A stretch of DNA of 64,000 nt, from assembly GCF_031326345.1 (NCBI RefSeq), contig NZ_CP133671.1, positions 62,001-126,000 on the forward strand, read 5' to 3'. Shown in pieces: positions 18,266 to 27,947 of the stretch. The notes below the pieces were generated by a model, which saw only the letters and a list, made by a program, of their open reading frames with translations, was not told the origin of the DNA and searched no databases. The stretch is from Aureispira sp. CCB-E. Lineage in GTDB: Bacteria > Bacteroidota > Bacteroidia > Chitinophagales > Saprospiraceae. The position numbers and the translations under genes were made by a program. Numbering within the stretch: position 1 is the first letter of the stretch; each line of letters starts with the position of its first letter.

Positions 18266-18685
18266 TTATTCTGCGTAGTCATTACGAACTACAAATTTAG
18301 TCGGCACTGCAAGTTTTTGAGCGGCTAAACGAAGTGCTTCTTCTGCTACAGATTGTGGCACACCATCTAATTCGAACATAATTCTTCCAGGTCTAATAAC
18401 AGCTACATAGTGAGACAAAGCACCTTTACCTTTACCCATACGTACTTCTGCAGGCTTTTTGGTAACTGGTTTGTCAGGAAAAATGCGAATCCACACTTTA
18501 CCTTCACGTTTCATGTAGCGAGTCATAGCAATACGAGCAGCTTCTATTTGGCGGCTAGTTATCCAAGCACCCTCTAAGGCTTTTAGACCAAAAGAGCCAA
18601 AAGCGATCTTAGAGCCTCTGTGAGCAAGACCTCTATTGCGACCTTTTTGCTGCTTGCGGTATTTTGTTTTTTTTGGCTGTAACAT
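18266..18685 (-). CDS. rplP: 50S ribosomal protein L16
   Basis: The 139-residue protein ([58 protein letters not shown]) is a normal L16, which helps position A-site tRNA. The unusually long 125-base gap to rpsC upstream contains a perfect -7 promoter box, so this gene may begin a secondary transcription unit. Confidence 0.98.
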   Translation of the reverse strand: MLQPKKTKYRKQQKGRNRGLAHRGSKIAFGSFGLKALEGAWITSRQIEAARIAMTRYMKREGKVWIRIFPDKPVTKKPAEVRMGKGKGALSHYVAVIRPGRIMFELDGVPQSVAEEALRLAAQKLAVPTKFVVRNDYAE

Positions 18686-18766
18686 CTCTCTACAATTGAT
18701 TAATTTCCATTAATTTTAGTCGCAATGATTCCTATTTGTCTGACAAGCAGACAGTCAAAGCGAGTG

Positions 18767-18774
18767 CAAAAATA
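18767..18774 (-). promoter_or_regulatory. Possible internal promoter -7 box before rplP
   Basis: The minus strand reads TATTTTTG, an exact TAnnTTTG match, in the 125-base rpsC-rplP gap. A small stem (GTCTG-ACAAG-CAGAC) lies just downstream in the would-be leader. No clear -33 TTTG is present, so the call rests on the -7 box and the odd gap. Confidence 0.4.
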
Positions 18775-18810
18775 TAAAAAACTTTTAGAAAGTTTAAATA
18801 TTTAATGCTT

Positions 18811-19548
18811 TTATTTTCTTCTTCTACGATCGTTGTTTCCGCTACCTCTTCTACGGTTGTTATCTCTACCTCCTTGATTTCCTTTGCGGTCACGTTTAGC
18901 TGGTGTTGGGAACAAGTCTACTTTTTCGAAGATTTCTCCACGACACAACCAAACTTTGATTCCAATTTTACCATAAACCGTCAAGGCTTCAACCATAGCA
19001 TAGTCAACATCTGCACGGAAAGTATGCAAAGGACTTCTTCCTTCTTTGTACTCCTCAGAACGAGCCATCTCTGCTCCGTTCAAACGTCCAGACAAACGCA
19101 CTTTGATACCTTCAGCTCCTGCACGCATAGTTGATTGGATAGCCATTTTAGTAGCTTTACGATAGTTGATACGTGCTTCTACTTGCTTGGCGATAGTTTC
19201 ACCTACGATTTGAGCATTTAACTCAGGCTTGCGAATTTCTACGATATTGATTTGAACATCAGTTTTTGTCAACTGCTTCAACTCTTCACGAATTCTATCT
19301 ACTTCTTGTCCACCTTTACCAATGATGATACCTGGGCGAGAAGTGTGAATAGTAACAGTAATACGCTTCAAGGTACGCTCAATAACGATACGAGCAATCC
19401 CTCCTTTATCAACACGTACTTTTAGATAACGACGGATTTTTTCATCACCAACAACATTGTCAGCAAAGGATTTACCACCGAACCAGTTAGAGTCCCATCC
19501 ACGGATGATTCCTAAACGATTACCTATAGGATTTGTCTTTTGTCCCAT
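18811..19548 (-). CDS. rpsC: 30S ribosomal protein S3
   Basis: The 245-residue protein has the KH type-2 domain ([18 protein letters not shown], about residues 65-85) and the S3 C-terminal domain with the signature [20 protein letters not shown]. From about residue 218 it has a tail of Arg/Asn/Gly repeats ([18 protein letters not shown]), longer and more repetitive than in E. coli. S3 lines the mRNA entry channel. It follows rplV by 29 bases. Confidence 0.98.
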   Translation of the reverse strand: MGQKTNPIGNRLGIIRGWDSNWFGGKSFADNVVGDEKIRRYLKVRVDKGGIARIVIERTLKRITVTIHTSRPGIIIGKGGQEVDRIREELKQLTKTDVQINIVEIRKPELNAQIVGETIAKQVEARINYRKATKMAIQSTMRAGAEGIKVRLSGRLNGAEMARSEEYKEGRSPLHTFRADVDYAMVEALTVYGKIGIKVWLCRGEIFEKVDLFPTPAKRDRKGNQGGRDNNRRRGSGNNDRRRRK

Positions 19549-19577
19549 AATATTTAATTAGTGTTATACTTCTTTTA

Positions 19578-20000
19578 TTATTCGGTTTCTTCTACTTCTT
19601 CGTATGCAACTTCTTCACTAACTTCTTTAATTTCCAATGTTTTTGTATTGGTTACTTGAAGTGTTACGTGACAGAAGTGTTTGCGAATACGGTGTGCGCG
19701 ACCATGTGGTGCTGGGCGGAAACGCTTTAACTGAGATCCTTGGTCTACCCAAATAGCAGAAACGACCAATTCATAATCATCTGCTTCTTCATCAGTCAAT
19801 ACACCCCAGTTAGCGATAGCAGAAGTCAATAGTTTATCCAACCATCTAGCAGCTTCTTTTTTGGTATATTTTAAAATACCTAGCGCTTTTTCTACTTCTA
19901 CACCACGGATGATATCCGCAACCAAACGCATTTTGCGCGCAGACATCTGGCAGTTTTTTATTTTCGCAACAGCTGTTACAAACTCTTGATTTTGTTCCAT
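19578..20000 (-). CDS. rplV: 50S ribosomal protein L22
   Basis: The 140-residue protein has the L22 core with the tunnel-lining loop (RFRPAPHGRAHRIRKHFCHV at about residues 92-111). It ends with an acidic tail VSEEVAYEEVEETE not found in E. coli L22 (110 residues). L22 helps form the exit-tunnel constriction. It follows rpsS by 31 bases. Confidence 0.97.
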   Translation of the reverse strand: MEQNQEFVTAVAKIKNCQMSARKMRLVADIIRGVEVEKALGILKYTKKEAARWLDKLLTSAIANWGVLTDEEADDYELVVSAIWVDQGSQLKRFRPAPHGRAHRIRKHFCHVTLQVTNTKTLEIKEVSEEVAYEEVEETE

Positions 20001-20031
20001 AACTTTTATTTGAACTTTGCTATTGTATTAA

Positions 20032-20301
20032 TTATTTCTTTTTATTTCCTCCGTGTCCTCTGTAAGTACGAGTTGGAGAAAACTCACCGAGTTTGTGACC
20101 AACCATATTCTCAGTAACAAATACAGGAACAAAAGTTTTACCATTATGAACAGCAATCGTTTCTCCTACCATAAATGGAATAATCATCGAAGAACGAGAC
20201 CATGTTTTAATTACTGTTTTCTTTCTAGATTCTTTGGCCTTAGCTACTTTTTTCAAGAGCTTGTGATAAATATAAGGCCCCTTTTTTAATGAGCGTGCCA
20301 T
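20032..20301 (-). CDS. rpsS: 30S ribosomal protein S19
   Basis: The 89-residue product ([19 protein letters not shown], then [20 protein letters not shown] and [18 protein letters not shown]) is a normal S19 of the 30S head. It directly abuts rplB with no spacer between stop and start. Confidence 0.98.
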   Translation of the reverse strand: MARSLKKGPYIYHKLLKKVAKAKESRKKTVIKTWSRSSMIIPFMVGETIAVHNGKTFVPVFVTENMVGHKLGEFSPTRTYRGHGGNKKK

Positions 20302-21132
20302 CTATTTTTTGATTTTTCTTCTTGTAACAATAAACTTATTAGAGTACTTCTTAGGCTTTCTAGTTTTTTGGCCTTTAGCCATTACACCAGTACGAGAGCG
20401 AGGATGTCCTCCAGATGCTCTACCTTCACCACCACCCATTGGGTGATCTACTGGGTTCATCGCCACACCACGAACTCTAGGACGACGACCTAACCAACGG
20501 CTACGACCAGCTTTACCTAGAACTTCTAGACCGTGATCTTTGTTAGATACCTCACCTACAGTAGCTCTACAAGTAGCCAAAACTAAGCGAGTTTCACTTG
20601 ATGGCAATTTGATCAATACATATTTACCATCTTTACCTGCCAACTCAGCACTTGCTCCAGCACTTCTTACCAAAACAGCACCTTTACCTGGACGTGTTTC
20701 GATAGCGTGAATTTTAGTACCTACTGGCATTTCCCCCAAAGGCATACAGTTCCCCAAATCAGGAGCGATTCCTGTTCCAGATTGGATGATGTCACCTACT
20801 TGTAATTTATTAGGAGCAACGATATAACGTTTCTCACCATCAGCATATACCAAAAGAGCGATAAATGCTGTACGGTTTGGATCATACTCTATACTTTTAA
20901 CAGTAGCTGGTACACCATCTTTGTTACGTTTGAAATCGATTACACGATAACGACGCTTGTGTCCTCCACCTCTGTGACGTACAGTTCTATGACCTTCGTT
21001 GTTTCTACCTCCTGATTTCTTCATCTTTCCCAACAAACTCTTCTCAGGTCTGTCTGTAGTCAACTCCGCAAAGCTATTTGCTACGCGAGTTCTAGTACCG
21101 GGAGTAATCGGATTAAACTTTTTAACTGGCAT
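20302..21132 (-). CDS. rplB: 50S ribosomal protein L2
   Basis: The 276-residue protein needed for peptidyl-transferase activity has [19 protein letters not shown] early in the chain. The hallmark [18 protein letters not shown] lies near residue 220, with the conserved histidine in DHPMGGG. The gap to rplW upstream is 78 bases with no clear signal. Confidence 0.98.
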   Translation of the reverse strand: MPVKKFNPITPGTRTRVANSFAELTTDRPEKSLLGKMKKSGGRNNEGHRTVRHRGGGHKRRYRVIDFKRNKDGVPATVKSIEYDPNRTAFIALLVYADGEKRYIVAPNKLQVGDIIQSGTGIAPDLGNCMPLGEMPVGTKIHAIETRPGKGAVLVRSAGASAELAGKDGKYVLIKLPSSETRLVLATCRATVGEVSNKDHGLEVLGKAGRSRWLGRRPRVRGVAMNPVDHPMGGGEGRASGGHPRSRTGVMAKGQKTRKPKKYSNKFIVTRRKIKK

Positions 21133-21210
21133 TGTTATTTACGAATTTATCAGTTCCGCGACTATAGTTATTAAATAATTTTTCTTTTCTAGGAGTTACC
21201 TCCAATATAG

Positions 21211-21561
21211 TTAAGCATTTGCTTCTTCTTCGTCCTCTAGAAGTTCGATATCATCGTAGTCTCCTTCACCATAGAAACCTTCGATAAACTCTCCTTCTGC
21301 AACTGTTACGATTGCTTTCTTGATCGCAGAAGTACGACCTTTAGTATGACGACCTTTTACCACACGTGCTTTTGCTTTGCCTGGACGGATAGAAGTGTTA
21401 ACAGCTTCTACTGTTACACCAAACTGCTCTTCAACAGCTTTCTTAATTTCTATTTTGTTAGCTGATTTAAGTACTTCAAAAGTATATTGATTTAGAAGTG
21501 AATTTTCAGCTAACGCATTAGTTTTTTCCGTAAGAATTGGCCTAATTATGATATTTTTCAT
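21211..21561 (-). CDS. rplW: 50S ribosomal protein L23
   Basis: The first ~96 residues are a standard L23 (IIRPILTEKTNALAENSLLN, then NKIEIKKAVEEQFGVTVEAV). An unusual, strongly acidic C-terminal tail follows (EGDYDDIELLEDEEEANA, about residues 98-116). L23 is the docking site of trigger factor and SRP at the tunnel exit, so a charged tail there could matter for those contacts. It follows rplD by 39 bases. Confidence 0.97.
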   Translation of the reverse strand: MKNIIIRPILTEKTNALAENSLLNQYTFEVLKSANKIEIKKAVEEQFGVTVEAVNTSIRPGKAKARVVKGRHTKGRTSAIKKAIVTVAEGEFIEGFYGEGDYDDIELLEDEEEANA

Positions 21562-21600
21562 AGCCTTTTATCTCAATTTTAATTTTTCTAGAAACTCAAT

Positions 21601-22428
21601 TTATGAAAGCATGCTAGCCAAGCGGTTTACAGCAGACTCAGAAACCACCAAACAATTTGCGTTCAAAATTTGATAAACATTTAGTGTTTTAGCATCTGCA
21701 ACACTTGCTTTTTGTAGGTTACGGCTAGACAATACGATATTGTCATACGCTTTTTCTACTTTGTCCATGTGCGCATCCAAAGAAGCCTCATAAGTTGCTT
21801 TGTCTTCTTTGTATTGCTTCAAATCACTAGAGTAAGTTTTCATTGCTTCAGCAAAAGCAGCTCTTTTCTTAGCTCCTCTTGGTTTTGCAGGCAAACTTGG
21901 TTTTGTTGGAGCTGCCAATGCTTCTGGAGCATCCAATACTAATAAACTTTTTGTATCTGCCAACGTGTTTTCACCAACTTTCAAGCTGTTTAGCAAGTTA
22001 ACATACGACTTCGTTTTAGCAGCATCAAAAGTAAAATCTTCTACTACGATGATAGCACCTTCTTTTACTTTAGCAGAAAGAGCCGATTTACGAGCCAATT
22101 GTTTTACTTTTTTATTCAATTGAATTCCGTAGTTTCTTGGTTGAGGACCAAATACACGTCCACCTCCACGGAATAAAGGGTTTTTCAAACTACCTGCACG
22201 AGCTGTACCTGTTCCCTTTTGTCTTTTGATTTTCTTAGTCGAACCTTTAATTTCACCACGACTCTTTGCCTTGTGAGTTCCTTGGCGTTGTGCAGCCAAA
22301 TATTGCTTAACAGCAAGGTAGACAACATGGTCATGTTTTTCGTTCAACTCAAGCCCAAAAACATTATCGGGCAATTCAACCTCTCTACCGAGGTTTTCAC
22401 CTTTGATATTATATACTTCTAATTTCAT
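21601..22428 (-). CDS. rplD: 50S ribosomal protein L4 with a large internal insertion
   Basis: The product has 275 residues where about 200-210 are usual. The core is recognisable: [20 protein letters not shown] and [13 protein letters not shown] of the tunnel loop (about 57-100), SLLVLDA (161-167), then [20 protein letters not shown] (228-247) and the end. Between residues ~168 and ~227 lies about 60 extra residues: a Pro/Ala/Lys stretch ([19 protein letters not shown]) and a charged helix-forming part ([20 protein letters not shown]). L4 also autoregulates the S10 operon in E. coli. It follows rplC by two bases. Confidence 0.96.
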   Translation of the reverse strand: MKLEVYNIKGENLGREVELPDNVFGLELNEKHDHVVYLAVKQYLAAQRQGTHKAKSRGEIKGSTKKIKRQKGTGTARAGSLKNPLFRGGGRVFGPQPRNYGIQLNKKVKQLARKSALSAKVKEGAIIVVEDFTFDAAKTKSYVNLLNSLKVGENTLADTKSLLVLDAPEALAAPTKPSLPAKPRGAKKRAAFAEAMKTYSSDLKQYKEDKATYEASLDAHMDKVEKAYDNIVLSSRNLQKASVADAKTLNVYQILNANCLVVSESAVNRLASMLS

Positions 22429-22430
22429 GA

Positions 22431-23051
22431 CTATTTCTTCACAATTACAAGAGAACCCTTATGACCAGGAATTGCTCCTTTTATTAGCAATAAATTTTTC
22501 TCAGCAAAAATTTTCATTACTTGCAAACCGCTAGTAGTAACTCTATCACCACCTGTACGACCAGCCATTTTCATTCCTTTAAATACTTTTGCTGGATAAG
22601 ACGCAGCACCAATAGATCCAGGTGCACGACCACGGTTGTGTTGACCATGAGTAGCTTGTCCAACACCACCAAATCCGTGACGTTTAACAACCCCTTGGAA
22701 ACCTTTACCTTTTGACGTTCCAGTTACTTCTACAACATCACCTTCTTCAAATACATCTGTTACAGTCACTGAATCACCAATAGCACTTTCCAAAGCACTA
22801 TCACGAAATTCAGCTACTTTAATTTTTGGAGTTGTATTTGCTTTAGCAAAATGCCCTTTCATAGGGTTTGGTGTATTTTTTGCTTTGCGCTCTCCAAATC
22901 CTAATTGGATTGCATTATAACCGTCTGTTTCTTCTGTTTTCACTTGCGTTACGACACAAGGCCCAACCTCAACAACAGTACAGGCTACATTATCACCAGC
23001 TTCGGTAAAAATGCTGGTCATACCTATTTTTTTTCCTATTAAACCTTCCAC
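22431..23051 (-). CDS. rplC: 50S ribosomal protein L3
   Basis: The 206-residue protein ([66 protein letters not shown]) is a full-length L3. It is an early assembly protein that reaches the peptidyl-transferase centre. It follows rpsJ by 47 bases. Confidence 0.98.
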   Translation of the reverse strand: MEGLIGKKIGMTSIFTEAGDNVACTVVEVGPCVVTQVKTEETDGYNAIQLGFGERKAKNTPNPMKGHFAKANTTPKIKVAEFRDSALESAIGDSVTVTDVFEEGDVVEVTGTSKGKGFQGVVKRHGFGGVGQATHGQHNRGRAPGSIGAASYPAKVFKGMKMAGRTGGDRVTTSGLQVMKIFAEKNLLLIKGAIPGHKGSLVIVKK

Positions 23052-23098
23052 TTTATTCTTTTTTTAAGAATTGTAGTCAAAATCTACAAATGAACAAA

Positions 23099-23407
23099 TT
23101 ACATTAATTTCACTTGGATATCTACCCCACTAGGTAATTCCAATTTTTCCAACGCACTTACCGTCTTAGCAGTAGAACTGTAAATTTCTATAAGACGTTT
23201 GTGAGTACGAAGTTGAAACTGCTCACGAGATTTCTTGTTTACGTGTGGAGAACGCAATACTGTGAAGATTTTTCTATGCGTGGGCAGCGGAATCGGTCCA
23301 GTCACAACTGCACCGGTGTTACGTACTGTCTTTACAATCTTAGCTGTAGATTTGTCTACCAAATTGTGATCGTAAGAACGAAGTTTAATTCTAATTTTCT
23401 GATTCAT
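23099..23407 (-). CDS. rpsJ: 30S ribosomal protein S10
   Basis: The 102-residue protein ([57 protein letters not shown]) is a normal S10 (NusE), a 30S head protein that also takes part in antitermination with NusB. It is the first gene of the classical S10 operon, and is preceded by fusA and a hairpin with a UUCG loop. Confidence 0.98.
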   Translation of the reverse strand: MNQKIRIKLRSYDHNLVDKSTAKIVKTVRNTGAVVTGPIPLPTHRKIFTVLRSPHVNKKSREQFQLRTHKRLIEIYSSTAKTVSALEKLELPSGVDIQVKLM

Positions 23408-23444
23408 GCCTCGATGAATTGATTTATTATGAATGTTGAATGAT

Positions 23445-23470
23445 AAATCCCGTTCCGAAGAACGGGATTT
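23445..23470 (-). terminator. UUCG-capped hairpin between fusA and rpsJ
   Basis: On the minus strand an 11-bp stem (AAATCCCGTTC, loop TTCG, GAACGGGATTT) carries the extra-stable C(UUCG)G tetraloop. It starts 21 bases after the fusA stop. The trailing T-run on this strand is short (TTTAT), so it may be a weak terminator, attenuator or mRNA-end stabiliser separating the str part from the S10 part. Confidence 0.6.
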
Positions 23471-23491
23471 TTATGATTATTTATTATTTAC

Positions 23492-25621
23492 TTATACAGT
23501 AGCTTTTGAATCTTCAATCACCTTCTCTGCAACAGCATTTGGAGCTGGAGCATAGTGAGAGAAAATCATGTTAGAAGACGCACGACCAGAAGTCAAAGTA
23601 CGCAAATCAGTAATGTATCCAAACATTTCAGACAATGGTACGTCTGCTTTGATTACAATACCAATACCCTTAGGCTCTTGAGATTTCATGATACCACGAC
23701 GACGGTTCAAGTCACCAATGATAGATCCCATGTACTCTTCAGGAGAAGCTACTTCTAAAGCCATAATAGGTTCTAACAAAACAGGCTTACATCCTTTTGC
23801 AGCTGCTTTGAAACCTTCTTTAGCACAAAGTTCAAATGCAATTGGTTTAGAATCCACTGCGTGCATTCCTCCGTCAAAAACACGTACGCTCATGCTATCC
23901 ATGTTATATCCAGCCAAGATACCGTTGTCCATCATAGCATCAAATCCTTTTTGGATTGGGTTGATGTATGCTTTATCAATAGCACCTCCTTTGATATCCC
24001 ATGTAAACTCTAAACGAGTTTTGTTATTTTTGAAGTCATCACTTTCTAAGAATTCCTCAGAAGCAGGACCTAATTCGAATTCCATATCGGCAAACAAACC
24101 TGATCCACCAGATTGTTTCTTCAAACGCTCACGGTGTGTTACAGTTTTTGTTAACGCCTCTTTATAATTTACTTGAGGAGCACCTTCGTTCACCTCAACT
24201 TTAAATTCACGTTTTAGACGATCTACGATAATCTCTAAGTGCAACTCTCCCATTCCTGAGATAACTGTTTGAGCTGTATTTTCGTCAAATTTAGCTGTAA
24301 AAGTTGGATCTTCTTCAGATAGTTTAGCCAATGCCATACCCAATTTATCTACATCTTTTTGAGTTTTAGGCTCAATAGCAATAGAAATTACAGGTGCAGG
24401 GAAGTCCATGCTTTCCAATACGATTGGGTGATCCAAGTCTGACAAAGTATCACCAGTTTTGATGTCTTTGAAACCAACACCAGCCGCAATATCACCAGCA
24501 TAAACTGTATCAATAGGTTTTTGCTCGTTAGCGTGCATTTGGTAAATACGAGAAATACGCTCTTTTTTGTTAGAACGAGTGTTTAACACGTAAGAACCTG
24601 CATCTAATTTTCCAGAGTAACAACGGAAGAAGCACAAGCGACCTACATAAGGGTCTGTTGCAATTTTGAACGCCAAAGCAGAGAATGGTGCATCAAAATC
24701 AGCTGGGCGAGATTCTTCTTCTTCTGTTTCTGGATTAGTACCCGTTACAGCTTTAACATCTAAAGGAGAAGGCAAGAATGCACATACAGCATCCAATACA
24801 GCTTGTACTCCTTTATTTTTAAAGGCAGAACCACACATAACAGGAATAATACTCATGTCACATACAGCAGCACGTACAGCAGCACGGATTTCGTCGTGAG
24901 AAATAGATTCTGGATCTTCAAAGTATTTCTCCATCAACGTCTCGTCATACTCCGCTACAGCCTCCAACAATTGTTCACGAGCTTCAGCAGCAGTATCAAC
25001 CAAATCGGCTGGCATTTCAACTACTTCAAAAGTCATTCCCATGTCATGCTCATTCCAAACGATTGCTTGACCTGTAATCAAATCAACCACCCCTTTGAAA
25101 TCATCCTCAGCACCAATTGGTACTTGTAAAGGAACAGCATTAGCTCCCAACATATCTCTCATTTGTTGGCAAACACCAAAGAAATCGGCACCTTGACGAT
25201 CCATTTTGTTTACAAATGCAATACGAGGCACTTTGTAACCATCTGCCAAACGCCAGTTTGTTTCAGATTGAGGTTCTACACCACCAGAAGCACAAAACAA
25301 AAATACCAACCCATCTAGTACACGTAAAGAACGGTTTACCTCAACCGTAAAATCAACGTGACCGGGAGTATCGATAATGTTTACAGCATATTTTTTATCT
25401 TTCCAAGGCCATTCAGTCTTAGTTGCTGCAGATGTAATTGTGATACCACGCTCTTGTTCTTGCTCCATCCAGTCCATTGTAGCAGCACCATCATGTACTT
25501 CACCAATCTTGTGACTAATACCTGTGTAATACAGAACACGTTCTGTAGTAGTGGTTTTTCCTGCATCAATATGTGCAGCAATACCAATGTTTCGCGTATA
25601 GGTTAAATCTATTTTTGCCAT
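23492..25621 (-). CDS. fusA: Elongation factor G
   Basis: This 709-residue translocase GTPase has the P-loop [13 protein letters not shown] (about 17-29), the switch region [20 protein letters not shown] (G3) and NKMD (G4). Domains II-V follow, with [18 protein letters not shown] near residue 470 and the domain V end [16 protein letters not shown]. It is full length and of the standard type. It lies in the str position after rpsG; no tuf gene follows, as is usual in Bacteroidota. Confidence 0.98.
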   Translation of the reverse strand: MAKIDLTYTRNIGIAAHIDAGKTTTTERVLYYTGISHKIGEVHDGAATMDWMEQEQERGITITSAATKTEWPWKDKKYAVNIIDTPGHVDFTVEVNRSLRVLDGLVFLFCASGGVEPQSETNWRLADGYKVPRIAFVNKMDRQGADFFGVCQQMRDMLGANAVPLQVPIGAEDDFKGVVDLITGQAIVWNEHDMGMTFEVVEMPADLVDTAAEAREQLLEAVAEYDETLMEKYFEDPESISHDEIRAAVRAAVCDMSIIPVMCGSAFKNKGVQAVLDAVCAFLPSPLDVKAVTGTNPETEEEESRPADFDAPFSALAFKIATDPYVGRLCFFRCYSGKLDAGSYVLNTRSNKKERISRIYQMHANEQKPIDTVYAGDIAAGVGFKDIKTGDTLSDLDHPIVLESMDFPAPVISIAIEPKTQKDVDKLGMALAKLSEEDPTFTAKFDENTAQTVISGMGELHLEIIVDRLKREFKVEVNEGAPQVNYKEALTKTVTHRERLKKQSGGSGLFADMEFELGPASEEFLESDDFKNNKTRLEFTWDIKGGAIDKAYINPIQKGFDAMMDNGILAGYNMDSMSVRVFDGGMHAVDSKPIAFELCAKEGFKAAAKGCKPVLLEPIMALEVASPEEYMGSIIGDLNRRRGIMKSQEPKGIGIVIKADVPLSEMFGYITDLRTLTSGRASSNMIFSHYAPAPNAVAEKVIEDSKATV

Positions 25622-25703
25622 GACTTATATATAGTGGCTTAAAATTTTATATAAAAATTGATTAATAATATATCTTAAGGATATGTCTTTGCTAAATAAA
25701 AAA

Positions 25704-26189
25704 TTATTTAGACTTCGTTCTCTTACGACCGAAGTGAGCAAAAGCTCTGTTAGATTCAGCCATTTTGTGTGTATCTTCTTTTTTCTTCACAGCAGAACCT
25801 TCACCTTTAGAAGCTGCTAGTAATTCAGCGGCTAATTTAGAAGCGATTCCTTTACCACTGCGTTGGCGAGAATACTTGATGGTCCATTTCATAGCCACTG
25901 AGAGGCGGCGTTCAGGACGAATTTCGGTAGGAATTTGGAAAGTAGCACCACCGATACGACGAGAGCGTACTTCGAGAGCTGGCATTACATTCTTAATTGC
26001 TTTTTGGAAAATTTCATGAGGAGACTCTCCTGTTTTTTCTTCCAAAATATCCATCGCATCGTAAAAAGCTCTAAATGCAGTACTTTTTTTACCGTCTAAC
26101 ATTAGCATATTTACAAAACGTGTTACTTGCTTATCACCATAACGAGGATCTGGTGCGACTTGGCGCACTTTTGGTTTTCTCTTTCTCAT
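25704..26189 (-). CDS. rpsG: 30S ribosomal protein S7
   Basis: The 161-residue protein (MRKRKPKVRQVAPDPRYGDK, FVNMLMLDGKKSTAFRAFYD, VRSRRIGGATFQIPTEIRPE) is a normal S7, which nucleates the 30S head and can repress its own operon in E. coli by binding the rpsL-rpsG gap. That gap here is 135 bases and contains two adjacent hairpins. Confidence 0.98.
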   Translation of the reverse strand: MRKRKPKVRQVAPDPRYGDKQVTRFVNMLMLDGKKSTAFRAFYDAMDILEEKTGESPHEIFQKAIKNVMPALEVRSRRIGGATFQIPTEIRPERRLSVAMKWTIKYSRQRSGKGIASKLAAELLAASKGEGSAVKKKEDTHKMAESNRAFAHFGRKRTKSK

Positions 26190-26225
26190 CTTGTTGTTAA
26201 ATCTTTTAAGCTGTTGTTTGAGCCT

Positions 26226-26278
26226 TGTTTTGTTTCAAAACATGTAGCCCAATCTTCAGTTCTGACTTATTCAGAACT
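26226..26278 (-). promoter_or_regulatory. Two hairpins in the rpsL-rpsG gap
   Basis: Stem one is TGTTTTG-TTT-CAAAACA (26226-26242). Stem two is AGTTCTGA-CTTAT-TCAGAACT (26258-26278). Neither has a T-tract on the minus strand. The location equals the S7 autoregulatory region of E. coli, but no sequence similarity to that site is claimed. Confidence 0.4.
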
Positions 26279-26324
26279 TAGTCAACGTATGATCTTTTAT
26301 CTTAATTCTTATTGAAACTCTCTA

Positions 26325-26708
26325 TTATTTCTTAGCAGCCTTTGGACGCTTAGTACCATAACGAGAACGAGCTTGTTTTCTATCTGCTACACCTGCAGTA
26401 TCTAAAGCACCACGTACAACTGTGTAACGTACACCAGGCAAGTCTTTTACACGACCTCCACGTACCAATACGATAGAGTGCTCTTGCAAGTTGTGACCTT
26501 CACCAGGAATATATGCGATAACCTCAATTCCGTTTGTTAAACGTACCTTTGCTACTTTACGTAACGCTGAGTTTGGTTTCTTTGGCGTAGTAGTATATAC
26601 ACGAGTACATACTCCACGTTTCTGAGGACAAGAATCTAAAGCTCTTGCTTTTGAAGCTAGCTTGATCACTTTACGTCCTTTTCTTACTAATTGATTTATT
26701 GTAGGCAT
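26325..26708 (-). CDS. rpsL: 30S ribosomal protein S12
   Basis: The 127-residue protein ([60 protein letters not shown]) is a normal S12, the decoding-centre protein in which streptomycin-resistance mutations arise. Lys in the TPKKPNSA motif is the wild-type residue. It is the first gene of the 32-gene cluster. Confidence 0.98.
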   Translation of the reverse strand: MPTINQLVRKGRKVIKLASKARALDSCPQKRGVCTRVYTTTPKKPNSALRKVAKVRLTNGIEVIAYIPGEGHNLQEHSIVLVRGGRVKDLPGVRYTVVRGALDTAGVADRKQARSRYGTKRPKAAKK

Positions 26709-26738
26709 TTATCAAATAATTACTACTTTTTTCCGAAT

Positions 26739-26778
26739 CCCCCTATAAAAGGGGTTTACTTAAGCGATTGCAAAAGTA
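26739..26778 (-). promoter_or_regulatory. Promoter and leader hairpin of the str-S10-spc-alpha cluster
   Basis: The minus strand has TACTTTTG (26771-26778), an exact Bacteroidota -7 box, preceded about 19 bp upstream by TTTC rather than TTTG. The predicted leader of about 55 bases contains a small GC hairpin (CCCC/GGGG around 26739-26754) and no Shine-Dalgarno sequence before the rpsL ATG. Confidence 0.65.
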
Positions 26779-27122
26779 CGATTATTTTTCAGAAAAAGAA
26801 AATTAAAGTGTTTTTTCTTAAAAAAAGTTACGCTTTCTATTTTTTAGCAACTTAAAATTCAGCATTTAATACATTTTTCTTCTCTTTTTGCTTAGAAATT
26901 CACATTCTATTGCCCTTCAACAAAATAAATAAATTACTATATAAATATTTCAACTAAAACAGAGCTCCGTTTCACAAATCCTCTGTCCATGTATTTCCTT
27001 TTCCCATCCTTTTTTGCTACATTTAAGAACCCACAAAATTTAGATAACCAAAATTAAAGATGGTCCCCACTATGCCATCATCAACACACCAATACATTTA
27101 TAACCAACACACACTAAAAATT
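26779..27122. other. AT-rich spacer between the ribosomal cluster and the cyclase gene
   Basis: This divergent intergenic region is very AT-rich. Apart from the promoter at its left edge, described separately, I see no gene, repeat or strong hairpin. No convincing promoter for the cyclase gene was found. Confidence 0.4.
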
Positions 27123-27893
27123 ATGGCAAAGATCATAGACCTTTCTAAAACGATCCAATACGACAAAGAAGATCCTTGGTTCATGCGCATTAAAATCAAA
27201 CACATCTCACATCTCAAAAACATGCGTTTGATTCGCTACATTCTAAAACTTCCCAAGAAACTGATTCCTGCCCGATTTCAAGGCTGGGCCAACGACAAAA
27301 TAGTCAACATGGGCGTTCACGCTAGTACTCATATTGATGCACCTTGGCATTATGGTCCAGTTGTAGAAGGCAAAAAAGCCAAAACTATTGATGAAGTGCC
27401 TTTGGACTGGCTGTATGGCGATGGGGTTGTGATTGACATGAGTCATAAAGCAGATTTTGATGCTATTACGGTAGAAGATTTAGAAAAAGCTCTGGCACAA
27501 ACTCAAACCACTCTACAACCAGGCAATATTGTCCTCATTCGCACCGATAGAGATCATCTAAAAGGCAAAGATGTGCTGGCACTGGGCACAGGTATGAGCA
27601 AAGAAGCAACCCTTTGGTTGATTCAAAAAGGCATTAAGGTAATGGGAATTGATCAATGGGGATGGGATTTGCCATTAAAATACCTTGTAGAAGAAGCTAA
27701 AAAAACCAATAACAAAGAGCTCTTTTGGGAGGGGCATTTGGTTGGTCTAGACCACGAATATTTACACATGGAACAATTAACCAACCTAAAGGCACTCCCT
27801 CCACATGGGTTCAAAATAGCTGTCTTTCCTTTAAAAATAAAAGGCGCTTCGGCAGCACCTGCACGTGTTGTTGCCATCATGGAAAGTGCTTAG
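27123..27893 (+). CDS. Cyclase family protein (metal-dependent hydrolase, kynurenine formamidase-like)
   Basis: I choose the ATG at 27123 (MAKIIDLSKTIQYDKEDPW), giving 256 residues. An upstream ATG at 27060 would add 21 residues without similarity. The protein has the metal-binding signature of the cyclase family (PF04199), HASTHIDAPWHYG at about residues 72-84, where the His and Asp residues bind zinc or manganese. Family members include arylformamidases and isatin hydrolases; nearby genes give no hint of the substrate. A bidirectional terminator follows 28 bases after the stop. Confidence 0.88.
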   Translation: MAKIIDLSKTIQYDKEDPWFMRIKIKHISHLKNMRLIRYILKLPKKLIPARFQGWANDKIVNMGVHASTHIDAPWHYGPVVEGKKAKTIDEVPLDWLYGDGVVIDMSHKADFDAITVEDLEKALAQTQTTLQPGNIVLIRTDRDHLKGKDVLALGTGMSKEATLWLIQKGIKVMGIDQWGWDLPLKYLVEEAKKTNNKELFWEGHLVGLDHEYLHMEQLTNLKALPPHGFKIAVFPLKIKGASAAPARVVAIMESA

Positions 27894-27920
27894 TTACTTA
27901 GGCTCTACTACTCTAAAAAA

Positions 27921-27947
27921 AAGCTTTGACCACAAGGATCAAAGCTT
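27921..27947. terminator. Bidirectional terminator
   Basis: An 11-bp stem with one bulge (AAGCTTTGACC, loop ACAA, GGATCAAAGCTT) is flanked by A8 on the left and T7 on the right. It serves both the cyclase gene (plus) and the MoxR-set operon (minus), which converge here. Confidence 0.88.

Noticed and set aside
23688-24167. 159-residue frame opposite fusA and similar long antisense frames in the ribosomal cluster
   Set aside because: They mirror the codon bias of conserved genes on the other strand and match no known protein.
26779-27122. A tuf gene or tRNA in the str region
   Set aside because: No reading frame with EF-Tu motifs and no tRNA-like TTC-loop sequence was found; tuf appears to be elsewhere in the genome.
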